Source: an uncultured Clostridia bacterium (GTDB lineage Bacteria; Bacillota_A; Clostridia; Christensenellales; Aristaeellaceae). From it: a DNA stretch of 21,658 bases. The translations under genes and the position numbers were made by a program. Location: assembly GCA_934645275.1 (NCBI GenBank), contig CAKUDW010000009.1, positions 1-21,658 of the forward strand. The letters are read 5' to 3'. Below are positions 8,176-15,784 of the stretch, in pieces; the first letter of the stretch is position 1; every line of letters starts with the position of its first letter. The notes beneath the pieces were generated by a model that worked only from the letters and a program-made list of their open reading frames with translations, was not told the origin of the DNA and ran no database searches.

Positions 8176-8204
8176 ATTATACACGACCGGGAACAGGATT
8201 GCAA
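8176..8204 (-). promoter_or_regulatory. Sigma-A promoter of the two-component operon
   Basis: On the minus strand, a TTGCAA -35 box (8199-8204), a 17-base spacer and a perfect TATAAT -10 box (8176-8181). Transcription would start near 8169, giving a leader of about 70 bases before the GTG of the response regulator. Confidence 0.8.
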
Positions 8205-8242
8205 GCGCCGTCGTCAAATTGTTAGAAATTTCTGAGCGCCGC

Positions 8243-8271
8243 TGTACAAACGCTGCCTGAGATGCTATAAT
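8243..8271 (+). promoter_or_regulatory. Sigma-A promoter of the carboxypeptidase gene
   Basis: TGTACA (8243-8248, a weaker -35), a 17-base spacer ending in TGC (extended -10) and a perfect TATAAT (8266-8271). It is divergent from the two-component promoter, with the two -35 boxes 38 bases apart, so a regulator bound between them could affect both. Confidence 0.7.
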
Positions 8272-8358
8272 GAACAATATAAATGCTTTTCGTACCGCCA
8301 TCACGCGGTGTTTTGCCATAAAGTCATTGCAATAATTTTAACCGGAGGTTGCCATACC

Positions 8359-9834
8359 ATGCGCAGAAAACTGTCCGCGCTGATTGTATTTTTGATAATT
8401 GCGCTGCTCGCGCCGTGCGCGCAGGCTTCTCCACAGGACTACGATGCAGAGAATCCGCAGTCGCTCACGGCGGATCAGATCTATGCAGAAGCCGCGATTT
8501 TGATGGACGCCGATTCGGGCGATATCTTTTTCGCCAAGAACGAGCACCAGCGCGTGAATCCTGCCAGTACTACTAAAATTCTCACGTTGTTGCTGGGCAT
8601 TGAAAGTGGCATTCCGTTTGATCAGCAGATTGCAATTCCGCAGGCCGCCTCCAGCGTACCGAAGGATAGCACGCTTGTTCCCGTGTTTCCCGGCGAAACG
8701 ATGGCCTTCGGCGATTTGCTGCTGGGCTTTCATCTGGCTTCTGGTAACGACGGCGCGAACGCCGTAGCGGTGCTCGTTTCGGGCTCGGTGGACAGTTTTG
8801 TGGCGCTGATGAACCAGCGTGCGGCTGAAATCGGATGCACGGAAACGCATTTTGCTAACCCGCATGGTTACACAAACGAAAATCATTATACGACCGCCTA
8901 TGATATGGCGCTTATTACCCGCGAGGCCATGAAAAACGAGCAATTCCGCAAAATCGTGGCCACGACAAACGCGACAATTACGGTCAGCGAGCGTGGTGAG
9001 CTGAAGCTGGCCTGCAAGCATGCAATCATGTTTTCAGGATCCAGCTATTACTATGAAGGCTGCATCGGTATCAAGAGCGGTACAACCAGCGCCGCAGGAA
9101 ACTGCTATGTCGGCGCAGCCGAGCGCAACGGCGCGACGCTCATCAGCGCCGTGTTCAAATGTGCGGAGGATGAGCAACGTTGGCTGGATACGGCGCACCT
9201 GTTCGATTATGGTTGGACCTGCTATCGCGCTTTTACCCTCGATCAGATGTACGGTGTAGCTGGTTCGCGCATCGCCAGTTTTGTAGTTTCCAACGCCAGC
9301 GAGGATGATCCGATGGGTGGACGCCTTGAGCTTGAAATTGCGCAAATCAGCAATTCCAATTACCTGCGCATGGTGGAAAAGGACAATGACGATGCAATTA
9401 CCGCCGCTGTGAACGATTTCATTGCGCATACGCGTGTTGAAGTGGTGCATGACTTGACCGCGCCGATTTCAAAGGGCGAAATCATCGGTAACTTCAGCTA
9501 CTACGATACGTCTACCGGCAGCGAGGTCACGGCCAAGCTCGTGGCAAATCGCGATGTGGCGCAGCAGACAGTAAAGGCGACGCTTTCGGATTACCTGCCG
9601 TTCCTGAAACTGTTTGAGAATAAACTGTTCATTGCACTGCTGCTGGTGCTGCTGGTGTTACTGGTGTTGATCATCATGCTGGTGGCCAGCCGGAGGGCTG
9701 CGCGTCAGCGCAGGCGCAAGCGCATCTATGAACAGCGCCGCGAAGAATACTTGCGCCGCCATCAGTCGGTCCATCGTAACGATGGCGCGCAAACGCCGCG
9801 CCGCCGCCCGCCAATGGAAAATCGCAAAAAATAA
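8359..9834 (+). CDS. Serine-type D-Ala-D-Ala carboxypeptidase (DacF/PBP5 family)
   Basis: An exported enzyme that trims the terminal D-Ala from peptidoglycan stem peptides, limiting cross-linking. I chose ATG 8359 (491 residues) because a CGGAGGT site lies at 8343-8349; the upstream in-frame GTG at 8308 would place that site inside the gene. A signal peptide covers residues 1-23 (AQA-S). The penicillin-binding motifs are S70-T-T-K73, S128-G-N130 and K239-S-G241; the last is KSG instead of the common KTG. A PBP5-like C-terminal beta domain follows at about 300-410. The membrane anchor is a real transmembrane helix near the end (FIALLLVLLVLLVLIIMLVA) with a long, strongly basic cytoplasmic tail (RRAARQRRRKR...), whereas E. 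coli PBP5 uses an amphipathic helix. A hairpin follows 10 bases after the stop. Confidence 0.93.
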   Translation: MRRKLSALIVFLIIALLAPCAQASPQDYDAENPQSLTADQIYAEAAILMDADSGDIFFAKNEHQRVNPASTTKILTLLLGIESGIPFDQQIAIPQAASSVPKDSTLVPVFPGETMAFGDLLLGFHLASGNDGANAVAVLVSGSVDSFVALMNQRAAEIGCTETHFANPHGYTNENHYTTAYDMALITREAMKNEQFRKIVATTNATITVSERGELKLACKHAIMFSGSSYYYEGCIGIKSGTTSAAGNCYVGAAERNGATLISAVFKCAEDEQRWLDTAHLFDYGWTCYRAFTLDQMYGVAGSRIASFVVSNASEDDPMGGRLELEIAQISNSNYLRMVEKDNDDAITAAVNDFIAHTRVEVVHDLTAPISKGEIIGNFSYYDTSTGSEVTAKLVANRDVAQQTVKATLSDYLPFLKLFENKLFIALLLVLLVLLVLIIMLVASRRAARQRRRKRIYEQRREEYLRRHQSVHRNDGAQTPRRRPPMENRKK

Positions 9835-9844
9835 AAAAGACCGT

Positions 9845-9896
9845 ATAAATCCCTCCAAATGCGCCGATGATGCGCTGTATAGGAGGGATTTATTTT
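9845..9896 (+). terminator. Hairpin after the carboxypeptidase gene whose 3' arm holds the next ribosome binding site
   Basis: ATAAATCCCTCC (9845-9856) pairs perfectly over 12 bp with GGAGGGATTTAT (9882-9893); the 25-base loop can form a small GCGC/GCGC inner stem (9861-9864, 9872-9875). A short T-rich run (TTTATTTTA) follows, so it could be a terminator. Its 3' arm is also the only ribosome binding site of the M23 gene starting at 9897, so in a read-through transcript the structure would hide that site. Confidence 0.6.
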
Positions 9897-10514
9897 ATGC
9901 AGAAAGTGACGAATACCGCGCGACGCGCCTGCCGCTTTATGAAACGTAATCTGGGAAAAATCGCCTATTACGCCTGCCTAGCACTGGTACTGGCCGCAAT
10001 TGCCTTCGCGGCGGAGCAGTATCGGCATGAAGCGGCGGAGCAGCCCGAAATTGCAGCCGTACAAAGCCCTGCTGCTGCGCAGTTACAGACGTCTGAGGCC
10101 TTGGTCGATCGACCGGCAAGCGCTCTGCTGCTGCGCGGCTTTGATAAATATCCGGCATGGAACACTGCGCTCAGGTGCTGGGAAGTCCATCAGGCGGTGG
10201 ATTACCAAATTGAGGGCAACAGGGTGACTTGCGCTTATCCGGGTGTGATTTCTGATGTGGGTGAGAGCGGACGGCTCGGGGGCTTTGTGATTATCGACAG
10301 CGATTGGCTGCGCATACTGTACGCCTCTGTTACGCCAGATGCAGATATAGCGCCAGGTCAACGCATTGAGGCCGGAAAAGAATTTGCGGAAGTAGACGAT
10401 TCGCTCCCTGGCGAGGCAGGTATGGGGCCGCATTTGCACATTGAATGCTTTGTAAATGGAAATATGAGCGATTTTGAAGCGCTGATAGGCAAAAATGAAC
10501 ATGCATATGATTGA
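9897..10514 (+). CDS. Membrane-anchored M23/LytM-domain protein, SpoIIQ-like
   Basis: A 205-residue protein with a short basic N-terminus, one membrane helix at about 22-39, an Ala-rich linker and a LytM (peptidase M23) domain at about 90-190. ATG 9897 is chosen because GGAGGG (9882-9887) lies 9 bases upstream; an earlier in-frame ATG at 9867 would lie in the hairpin loop. The zinc ligands are present: H98-x3-D102 and H181 of H179-L-H181 (GPHLHIE). The usual YxHL motif, whose His assists catalysis in LytM, reads Y142-A-S-V here, so activity may be reduced or absent. The layout (one helix plus LytM) is that of SpoIIQ, the forespore half of the SpoIIQ-SpoIIIAH channel, where LytM domains are often degenerate. 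A vegetative M23 envelope protein is the alternative. Confidence 0.85.
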   Translation: MQKVTNTARRACRFMKRNLGKIAYYACLALVLAAIAFAAEQYRHEAAEQPEIAAVQSPAAAQLQTSEALVDRPASALLLRGFDKYPAWNTALRCWEVHQAVDYQIEGNRVTCAYPGVISDVGESGRLGGFVIIDSDWLRILYASVTPDADIAPGQRIEAGKEFAEVDDSLPGEAGMGPHLHIECFVNGNMSDFEALIGKNEHAYD

Positions 10515-10538
10515 CTGAAGATAATTTCATGGTATAAT
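10511..10538 (+). promoter_or_regulatory. Sigma-A promoter of the hypothetical-pgsA-nth-obg-yhbY operon
   Basis: TTGACT (10511-10516) and a perfect TATAAT (10533-10538), spaced by 16 bases. The -35 box overlaps the stop codon of the M23 gene. Predicted start is near 10545, giving a leader of about 80 bases. Confidence 0.8.
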
Positions 10539-10627
10539 GCATATAATCAGGATTGTATAAGCTGATCGGCGGCAGAAAGTATTTTTTCAGCGCCGCGAAC
10601 ATCTGAACTGTGGAGGAAGATATACAA

Positions 10628-10927
10628 ATGGCAAGGTTGTGGGTGCGAATCATTGAGAAGCATCGCATTGCGCGTCAGGCGACCGCGCCGTGTACGCCGT
10701 CCGGCGCGGTTGAGGCACTGGCGGAAGTTTGTCACGATTTCGACATACCCTGTCCAATCTGGCTCCATAAGCATGAGCACGAGTTCGAGGCTTTCCGCCA
10801 TACGGCATTTTTGCCGGAGCATTTCATGGAAGATGTGCCATTTCAGCGGCTTGAAATCGAATATTTGGATGATACTGGCAAAAAACGCAGGAGTAATGAT
10901 CCGCGGAATCAGTTCGACGGCTTTTAG
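10628..10927 (+). CDS. Conserved hypothetical protein, about 99 residues
   Basis: A soluble protein with no signal peptide or membrane segment. ATG 10628 follows GTGGAGGAAG (10610-10619); the longer version beginning at the GTG in that same site is unlikely. Visible features are an MARLWVRIIEKHRI start, a short helix (GAVEALAEVCHDFDIP), the segment PIWLHKHEHEFEAF rich in His and Glu, and a C-terminal RLEIEYLDD strand. I recall similar short proteins in clostridial genomes, annotated only as hypothetical. The His/Glu cluster might bind a metal, but that is speculation. It is first gene of the operon leading to pgsA, which begins 16 bases after its stop. Confidence 0.75.
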   Translation: MARLWVRIIEKHRIARQATAPCTPSGAVEALAEVCHDFDIPCPIWLHKHEHEFEAFRHTAFLPEHFMEDVPFQRLEIEYLDDTGKKRRSNDPRNQFDGF

Positions 10928-10942
10928 GAGATAGGGTAGGCT

Positions 10943-11500
10943 ATGAAGAAAAGGGATTGGCTGAATCTGCCGAATGCGCTTACGGCGGTTCGCATATTGC
11001 TCGTGCCGGCATTGCTGATCGTTTTTTTTAAGACACGGCATTTAGGCACGCCAGTACAGCTTTGCCTGATTCTGGTAGCGGGGCTCACGGATTGTCTGGA
11101 CGGCTTTTTCGCCCGCAAATACGGTTGCGTTACAGATGTAGGCAAGGTATTAGATCCAATTGCCGATAAGCTGATGACGGCAGCTGTGGTGCTTTGTCTG
11201 GCTTGGATGGGCGTGATCGGCTGGTATGTGTTGGCGATTGTGGCGGTGAAGGAAGCGTATATGGGCGTAGGCGCGGCGCTGTGCCTGAAGAATAAAATCG
11301 AAGTGGCTTCCGATATTTATGGCAAGGCGGCCACGGTAATTTTCTATCCGGCAGTGCTGTTGGCTTGGCCATGGCACGGCCAACCCGTTTTAGCAGACAT
11401 CGGCCGGATTCTGATGTACATATCGGTGGCGCTGTCGCTACTGGCGGCGGTGCATTACACGCTGGAATCGCTGAAGAGGCTGCGCGCACGCAGTACTTGA
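10943..11500 (+). CDS. pgsA: CDP-diacylglycerol--glycerol-3-phosphate 3-phosphatidyltransferase
   Basis: An integral membrane enzyme making phosphatidylglycerol phosphate from CDP-diacylglycerol and glycerol-3-phosphate, the committed step to phosphatidylglycerol and cardiolipin. The CDP-alcohol phosphotransferase signature DG-x2-AR-x8-G-x3-D-x3-D is complete: D50, D53-G54, A57-R58, G67, D71, D75, the carboxylates that hold the catalytic metals. The N-terminal LNLPNALTAVRILLVP is characteristic of PgsA rather than of phosphatidylserine synthase. The 185-residue length and roughly five to six hydrophobic helices fit. The ribosome binding site AGGAG (10926-10930) overlaps the stop of the preceding gene and is rather far (12 bases) from the ATG. 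A cardiolipin synthase of the same superfamily is the main alternative but less likely. Confidence 0.93.
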   Translation: MKKRDWLNLPNALTAVRILLVPALLIVFFKTRHLGTPVQLCLILVAGLTDCLDGFFARKYGCVTDVGKVLDPIADKLMTAAVVLCLAWMGVIGWYVLAIVAVKEAYMGVGAALCLKNKIEVASDIYGKAATVIFYPAVLLAWPWHGQPVLADIGRILMYISVALSLLAAVHYTLESLKRLRARST

Positions 11501-11527
11501 GGATATGAAGGTACGGAGGAAATTCTG

Positions 11528-12166
11528 TTGAGTACAGATTTGAAATGGGCGGCGGCAGTTATGGCGGAACTGGCGAAGCTATATCCGGAAGCGCGTCCTG
11601 AACTGAATTTTTCAAACCCATTTGAAACGCTGATTGCCACAATTCTCTCGGCGCAATGTACGGATCGGCGCGTAAATCAGGTAACGGCGCGGCTTTTTCC
11701 GGAGTATCCGAATGCAAAAGCCATGGCGGCGCTTGAACCTGAGCAATTGGAGCCAATGATTCGCGAATGTGGCCTTTATCACAACAAAGCGAAGAATATC
11801 GTGGCCGCTTGCCGGGCATTGGTGGAGCGCTACGATGGACAGGTGCCGGATAACCGTGCGGAGCTGATGGCATTGCCGGGGGTTGGACAAAAAACTGCGG
11901 GCGTGGTGTTGATGGCGGCGTTTGGCGATCCACAATTGCCGGTGGACACGCATGTGTTTCGCGTGAGTCGCCGCATCGGTCTTGCGGATGCGGATACGCC
12001 CAAGAAAGTTGAAATGCAGCTGCGCGCAGTCGTTCCAAGAGATGAATGGATATTTGCGCATCATCTGTTGATTTGGCACGGTCGACGTATCTGCCACGCG
12101 CAGCGGCCAAACTGCGATGGGTGCCCGCTGAATGGCGGACTTTGCGGTCACTGTGTGGATAAATAA
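11528..12166 (+). CDS. nth: Endonuclease III, base-excision DNA glycosylase/AP lyase
   Basis: Removes oxidised pyrimidines and cuts abasic sites. The TTG start at 11528 is supported by GGAGGA (11515-11520) 7 bases upstream and by the lack of a better start. In the 212-residue product the helix-hairpin-helix LPGVGQKTAGVVL contains the catalytic lysine K122, and the second catalytic residue is D140 (VDTHVFR). The C-terminal [4Fe-4S] ligands are C189, C196, C199 and C206. Spacing is C-x6-C-x2-C-x6-C, one residue longer in the last gap than the usual x5; a nearby extra C209 could alternatively be used. The N-terminal NPFETLIATILSAQCTD is the classical family start. It lies between pgsA and obg with short gaps. 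Confidence 0.96.
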   Translation: MSTDLKWAAAVMAELAKLYPEARPELNFSNPFETLIATILSAQCTDRRVNQVTARLFPEYPNAKAMAALEPEQLEPMIRECGLYHNKAKNIVAACRALVERYDGQVPDNRAELMALPGVGQKTAGVVLMAAFGDPQLPVDTHVFRVSRRIGLADADTPKKVEMQLRAVVPRDEWIFAHHLLIWHGRRICHAQRPNCDGCPLNGGLCGHCVDK

Positions 12167-12178
12167 GGAGATTAAAGC

Positions 12179-13453
12179 ATGGCGTTATTCGTAGATGTAG
12201 TTGATATTTCAGTAAAAGCGGGCGACGGCGGCAATGGCTGCGTATCCTTTCACAGAGAGAAGTATGTAATGGCAGGCGGGCCAGACGGCGGAGACGGCGG
12301 ACGTGGCGGCGATGTGATTTTCAGCGCCACCAATCGCATGCATACGTTAATGGATTTCCGCTATCATCGCAAGTTTGCCGCCGGAAACGGCGAGGACGGC
12401 GCGTCTAACCGCAAGAGCGGCAAAAATGGCGCGAATGTAGTTGTCGAAGTACCGCCAGGTACGGTGGTACGCGATAAGAAGAACGGCAAGGTGCTGCTGG
12501 ATCTGTATGCGGCGGGCGTTGAGAAAACCCTGTGCCGCGGCGGGCGCGGCGGCTTCGGCAACCAGCATTTTGCAACTCCTACGCGGCAAGCCCCGCAGTT
12601 TGCAAAACCGGGCGAACGCCGGGAAAAGATGGAAGTGACGCTCGAACTGAAATCCATCGCGGACGTCGGACTGGTCGGCTTCCCGAATGTGGGAAAATCC
12701 ACCATACTGTCTGTGGTCACGGCTGCGCGCCCGAAGATTGCCAACTACCATTTCACCACGCTTCAGCCGAATCTTGGAATCGTGAAGCAGGACGGTTTTT
12801 CCTTTGTGCTGGCGGATATTCCCGGGCTTGTGGAAGGCGCGAGCGAAGGCGTGGGACTTGGACATGCATTCCTGCGGCACGTGGAACGCACGCGGATGTT
12901 GCTGCATGTGGTTGATATTTCTGGCTGCGAAGGGCGCGATCCACTGGAGGATTACGACGCTATTGAGCGGGAACTCGAAAATTACGGCGATTTGAAGAGC
13001 CGTCCGCGCATCGTGGTAGCCAACAAAATGGATTTGCCCGGCGCGGAGGAAAATCTTGTGCGTCTGCGCGAAAAGCTTGATGGCAGCGGCGTTCAAATCT
13101 ACGCCGTTTCCGCAGCGACGCACCAGAATTTCGAGGAGCTAATGCGCGCGACGGTCAAGTTGCTCAAGACTTGCCCAGAGCCTGAGCCCTTTGAAGAGGA
13201 AGAACCGTTCGACTTTGATCTCGGCGCGGCGGAAAGCGGCTTTGAAATTGAGCGCAAGGGCGATACATTCTACCTGAGCGGCGCATCCATTGATCATCTG
13301 GTAGCCTCGGTTAACTTTGGCAACGAGGATTCAATCAACTATTTCCATCGCACGTTGCGGCGATTGGGCGTGATCGACGCGTTGCGTACACAGGGCGCAA
13401 ATGAGGGCAGCACCGTTGTAATCAATGAAATGGAATTCGATTTTGTGGAATAA
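12179..13453 (+). CDS. obg: Obg/CgtA GTPase, ribosome assembly and stress
   Basis: An essential GTPase that binds the 50S subunit during late assembly; in Bacillus it also influences sporulation and the general stress response. The 424-residue protein has three domains. The glycine-rich Obg fold (1-158) has repeated GGDGG-type motifs. The G domain has G1 GFPNVGKS (167-174), DIPG (213-216), NKMD (282-285) and SAA (311-313). The C-terminal OCT domain (about 345-424) is typical of Gram-positive Obg. The ATG at 12179 follows AAGGAG (12165-12170) with 8 bases of spacing, 12 bases after nth. The gene order obg then yhbY, both tied to the large ribosomal subunit, is common in Bacillota. Confidence 0.97.
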   Translation: MALFVDVVDISVKAGDGGNGCVSFHREKYVMAGGPDGGDGGRGGDVIFSATNRMHTLMDFRYHRKFAAGNGEDGASNRKSGKNGANVVVEVPPGTVVRDKKNGKVLLDLYAAGVEKTLCRGGRGGFGNQHFATPTRQAPQFAKPGERREKMEVTLELKSIADVGLVGFPNVGKSTILSVVTAARPKIANYHFTTLQPNLGIVKQDGFSFVLADIPGLVEGASEGVGLGHAFLRHVERTRMLLHVVDISGCEGRDPLEDYDAIERELENYGDLKSRPRIVVANKMDLPGAEENLVRLREKLDGSGVQIYAVSAATHQNFEELMRATVKLLKTCPEPEPFEEEEPFDFDLGAAESGFEIERKGDTFYLSGASIDHLVASVNFGNEDSINYFHRTLRRLGVIDALRTQGANEGSTVVINEMEFDFVE

Positions 13454-13468
13454 ACGGAGGATGTTACA

Positions 13469-13762
13469 ATGACGGCAAAGCAGCGCGCGGCGCTTCGCGC
13501 AATGTGCAATACAATGGAACCCGTACTTCAGATTGGTAAAGACGGCATCAGCGATCGGCTCGTCAAACAATGTTGGGACGCGTTGGAGGCGCGCGAGCTG
13601 ATTAAAGTGACTGTGCTCCGAACCGCGCCCTATACTGCGCGCGAAGCCTGCGATGCGCTCTGCGAGCGTGTACATGCGGAGCCGGTGCAGGTCATCGGCA
13701 GCAAATTCAGCATCTATCGTCAGGCACGCAAGGATTCAAAGATTCGCCTTGAGGATCTGTAA
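13469..13762 (+). CDS. yhbY: YhbY-family (CRM domain) RNA-binding protein
   Basis: A 97-residue protein consisting almost wholly of one CRM domain (about 2-95), an RNA-binding fold found in bacterial YhbY, which associates with pre-50S particles, and in plant intron-splicing factors. The start LTAKQRAxLRxxxxxxxPVLQIGK is typical; the conserved GxxG loop reads G-K-D-G (residues 23-26). Residues 71-90 (VQVIGSKFSIYRQARK) form the closing strand common to the family. The ATG follows CGGAGG (13455-13460) and starts 15 bases after obg, so it is cotranscribed with it. nadD, a frequent next gene in Bacillota, is absent here. Confidence 0.93.
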   Translation: MTAKQRAALRAMCNTMEPVLQIGKDGISDRLVKQCWDALEARELIKVTVLRTAPYTAREACDALCERVHAEPVQVIGSKFSIYRQARKDSKIRLEDL

Positions 13763-13820
13763 AGCGGAGTGAATTGAAAACAACAGTGGCAGGATATTAC
13801 TGCAGGACGGCGTGAACTGG

Positions 13821-13858
13821 ATATAGCAACGCGCGGTCTTGTAAGGTTGCCGCTATAT
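13821..13858 (+). terminator. Possible weak terminator after yhbY
   Basis: ATATA (13821-13825) pairs with TATAT (13854-13858) and GCAAC (13826-13830) with GTTGC (13846-13850), leaving a 3-base bulge and a 15-base loop. No T-run follows, so function is uncertain. The next strong hairpin (13932-13968) could also serve this operon. Confidence 0.3.
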
Positions 13859-13931
13859 GATAAGCTGAACGCAATTAAAACTGATGCGACAAGACTAATT
13901 GCCCCGCCAGGGTGGGGCGCGTCATTATAAA

Positions 13932-13968
13932 GAACGCCCAGAAGGCTCATCAGGCCTTCTGGGCGTTC
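13932..13968 (-). terminator. Terminator of the hisS-aspS operon, probably bidirectional
   Basis: A perfect 15-bp stem (13932-13946 with 13954-13968) and a 7-base loop, immediately beyond the aspS stop. On the minus strand it is followed by CTTTATAAT, a short T-rich run; it also lies in the path of transcripts from yhbY. Confidence 0.8.
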
Positions 13969-13982
13969 AAGCTGTTTATACG

Positions 13983-15767
13983 CTATTCAGCTTCATCCTC
14001 AATGCACTTGATTTTCAGCGTTTCCAACTGTTCAGGGCGTACGTCGGCAGGCGTTTCCATCATCAGACAGTTCGCACTGGTAGCCTTCGGGAAGGCGATG
14101 ATATCGCGCAGACTGTCAGAATCCGTCAGCAGCATTACGAGGCGGTCAATACCGAACGCCAGGCCTCCGTGCGGCGGCGCGCCATATTTGAAGGCGTCCA
14201 GCAGGAAGCCGAAGCGGTGCTGTGCTTCTTCGTCGGACAGGCCGATCATTTCAAACATCTGCGCCTGCATGTCCGCACGATGGATGCGGATAGAACCCGA
14301 AGCCAGCTCAATGCCGTTCATGACCAGGTCATAGGCACGGGAACGCACCTTTTCTTTGTCGGTGTCCAGATAGCAGTTATCCTCGGAATACCAGCTGGTG
14401 AAGGGATGGTGAGCGGCCACATAGCGCTCTTCCTCTTCGCTGTATTCAAACAGCGGGAATTCCGTGACCCAGAACAGATTGTATTTGTTGTGATCGATCA
14501 TGCCATGGCGCTTAGCCAGCTCACAGCGCAATGCACCCAGCGACTGCCACACCACGTTCTTTTTGTCCGCGCCGAAGAAGATGATATCGCCGGGCTCGGC
14601 GTGCATGGTTTCACGCACGGTTTCAATCATCTCAGGCGTCATGAACTTATTAAACGAGGACTTCACATTGCCATCGGCAGTAAAGGTCATGTGCGGCAAA
14701 CCCTTGGCGCGATAGGTCTTTACGAATTCGGCGTAGCCATCGATTTCCTTGCGCGTCATGGCCGCCAGTCCCTTGGCGTTAATGGCTTCCACGCGACCGC
14801 CGTTTTCAATGGCACTGTCAAACACGCCGAAACCGCAGTTCTTGAGTTTGTCTGTCAGGTTTACCAGCTTCATTTCAAAGCGGGTGTCCGGCTTATCCGA
14901 ACCATAGTTTTCCATGGCGTAATTCCAGGTCATGCGCGGCAGGGGCAACTGGAGCTCAATGCCCTTGACCTCCTTAAAGATGCGGGCAAAGATGTGCTCG
15001 ACTACGGCGTAGATGTCCTCTTCGTCGATAAAGGACATTTCAATGTCGCACTGCGTGAATTCCGGCTGACGGTCGGCGCGGTTGTCCTCATCGCGGAAGC
15101 AGCGGGCGATTTGATAGTACTTATCGAAACCAGCCAGCATCAGCAGCTGCTTATAGATTTGCGGACTCTGCGGCAGTGCATAGAATGTGCCGGGATGCAG
15201 GCGGCTGGGTACCAGAAAGTCGCGCGCGCCCTCAGGCGTGGATTTGGAAAGGATCGGCGTTTCAACCTCGGTAAAGCCCCAATCGTCCAGCGCCGTGCGG
15301 ATGCAGTTGACCACGCGGCTGCGCATGCGCAGCTTGTCCTGCATGGATGGGCGGCGCAGATCCAGATAGCGATACTTCAGGCGTACCAGTTCATTTTCGG
15401 AAGCCTTGTCGTCAATGTAGATGGGCGGGGTCTCGGATTTGTTCAGCAGCACTGCGTCGCGCACCACGACTTCGATCTCGCCGGTCTTCATGTCGCGGTT
15501 AATGGCGCTTTCACCGCGCAGGCGCACTTCACCCAGCACCGTGACCACATATTCGCTCCGCAGGCTCTGCGCCAGCGTCAGCATTTCGGGGGAGCAATCG
15601 GCGCTGTCGAATACCAGCTGCACCAGTCCTTCGCGGTCGCGCAGCCAAACGAACACCACGCCGCCCAGGTCGCGCGTGCGCTGCACCCATCCGGACAAAT
15701 GCACCGTCTGGCCGGCCATTTCGCGGGTCAGCAGACCGCAGTAATGATCTCTCTTGTGTGAAAGCAT
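13983..15767 (-). CDS. aspS: Aspartyl-tRNA synthetase
   Basis: A class II synthetase charging tRNA-Asp. The 594-residue length is that of bacterial AspRS, including the inserted GAD domain (about 290-410). The N-terminal OB-fold (about 20-105) binds the anticodon; motif 2 is ARCFRDEDNRADRQPEFTQCD (about 221-241) and motif 3 GLAFGIDRLVMLL is near residue 535. In the anticodon-binding domain the sequence R32-D33-L34-G35 has Leu where the studied non-discriminating enzymes have His, so this enzyme is probably specific for tRNA-Asp rather than also charging tRNA-Asn. The ATG at 15767 has an AGGAGG (about 15775-15780) 7 bases upstream. It lies 17 bases after hisS and is expected to share its T-box leader. 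Confidence 0.98.
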   Translation of the reverse strand: MLSHKRDHYCGLLTREMAGQTVHLSGWVQRTRDLGGVVFVWLRDREGLVQLVFDSADCSPEMLTLAQSLRSEYVVTVLGEVRLRGESAINRDMKTGEIEVVVRDAVLLNKSETPPIYIDDKASENELVRLKYRYLDLRRPSMQDKLRMRSRVVNCIRTALDDWGFTEVETPILSKSTPEGARDFLVPSRLHPGTFYALPQSPQIYKQLLMLAGFDKYYQIARCFRDEDNRADRQPEFTQCDIEMSFIDEEDIYAVVEHIFARIFKEVKGIELQLPLPRMTWNYAMENYGSDKPDTRFEMKLVNLTDKLKNCGFGVFDSAIENGGRVEAINAKGLAAMTRKEIDGYAEFVKTYRAKGLPHMTFTADGNVKSSFNKFMTPEMIETVRETMHAEPGDIIFFGADKKNVVWQSLGALRCELAKRHGMIDHNKYNLFWVTEFPLFEYSEEEERYVAAHHPFTSWYSEDNCYLDTDKEKVRSRAYDLVMNGIELASGSIRIHRADMQAQMFEMIGLSDEEAQHRFGFLLDAFKYGAPPHGGLAFGIDRLVMLLTDSDSLRDIIAFPKATSANCLMMETPADVRPEQLETLKIKCIEDEAE

Positions 15768-15784
15768 ATATAATCCTCCTGCAA

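Noticed and set aside
13778..13930. Fifty-codon open stretch after yhbY that could be a gene remnant
   Set aside because: It has no start codon or ribosome binding site near its beginning, and an open run of this length is not unlikely by chance. I could not match the translated sequence to a family.
13899..15761. Long plus-strand open frame (620 codons) opposite aspS
   Set aside because: It is the antisense shadow of a complete aspS with all class II motifs, lacks a ribosome binding site and has no recognisable domain. A similar 514-codon frame opposite hisS (15758-17302) and a 423-codon frame opposite the E2 gene are rejected for the same reason.
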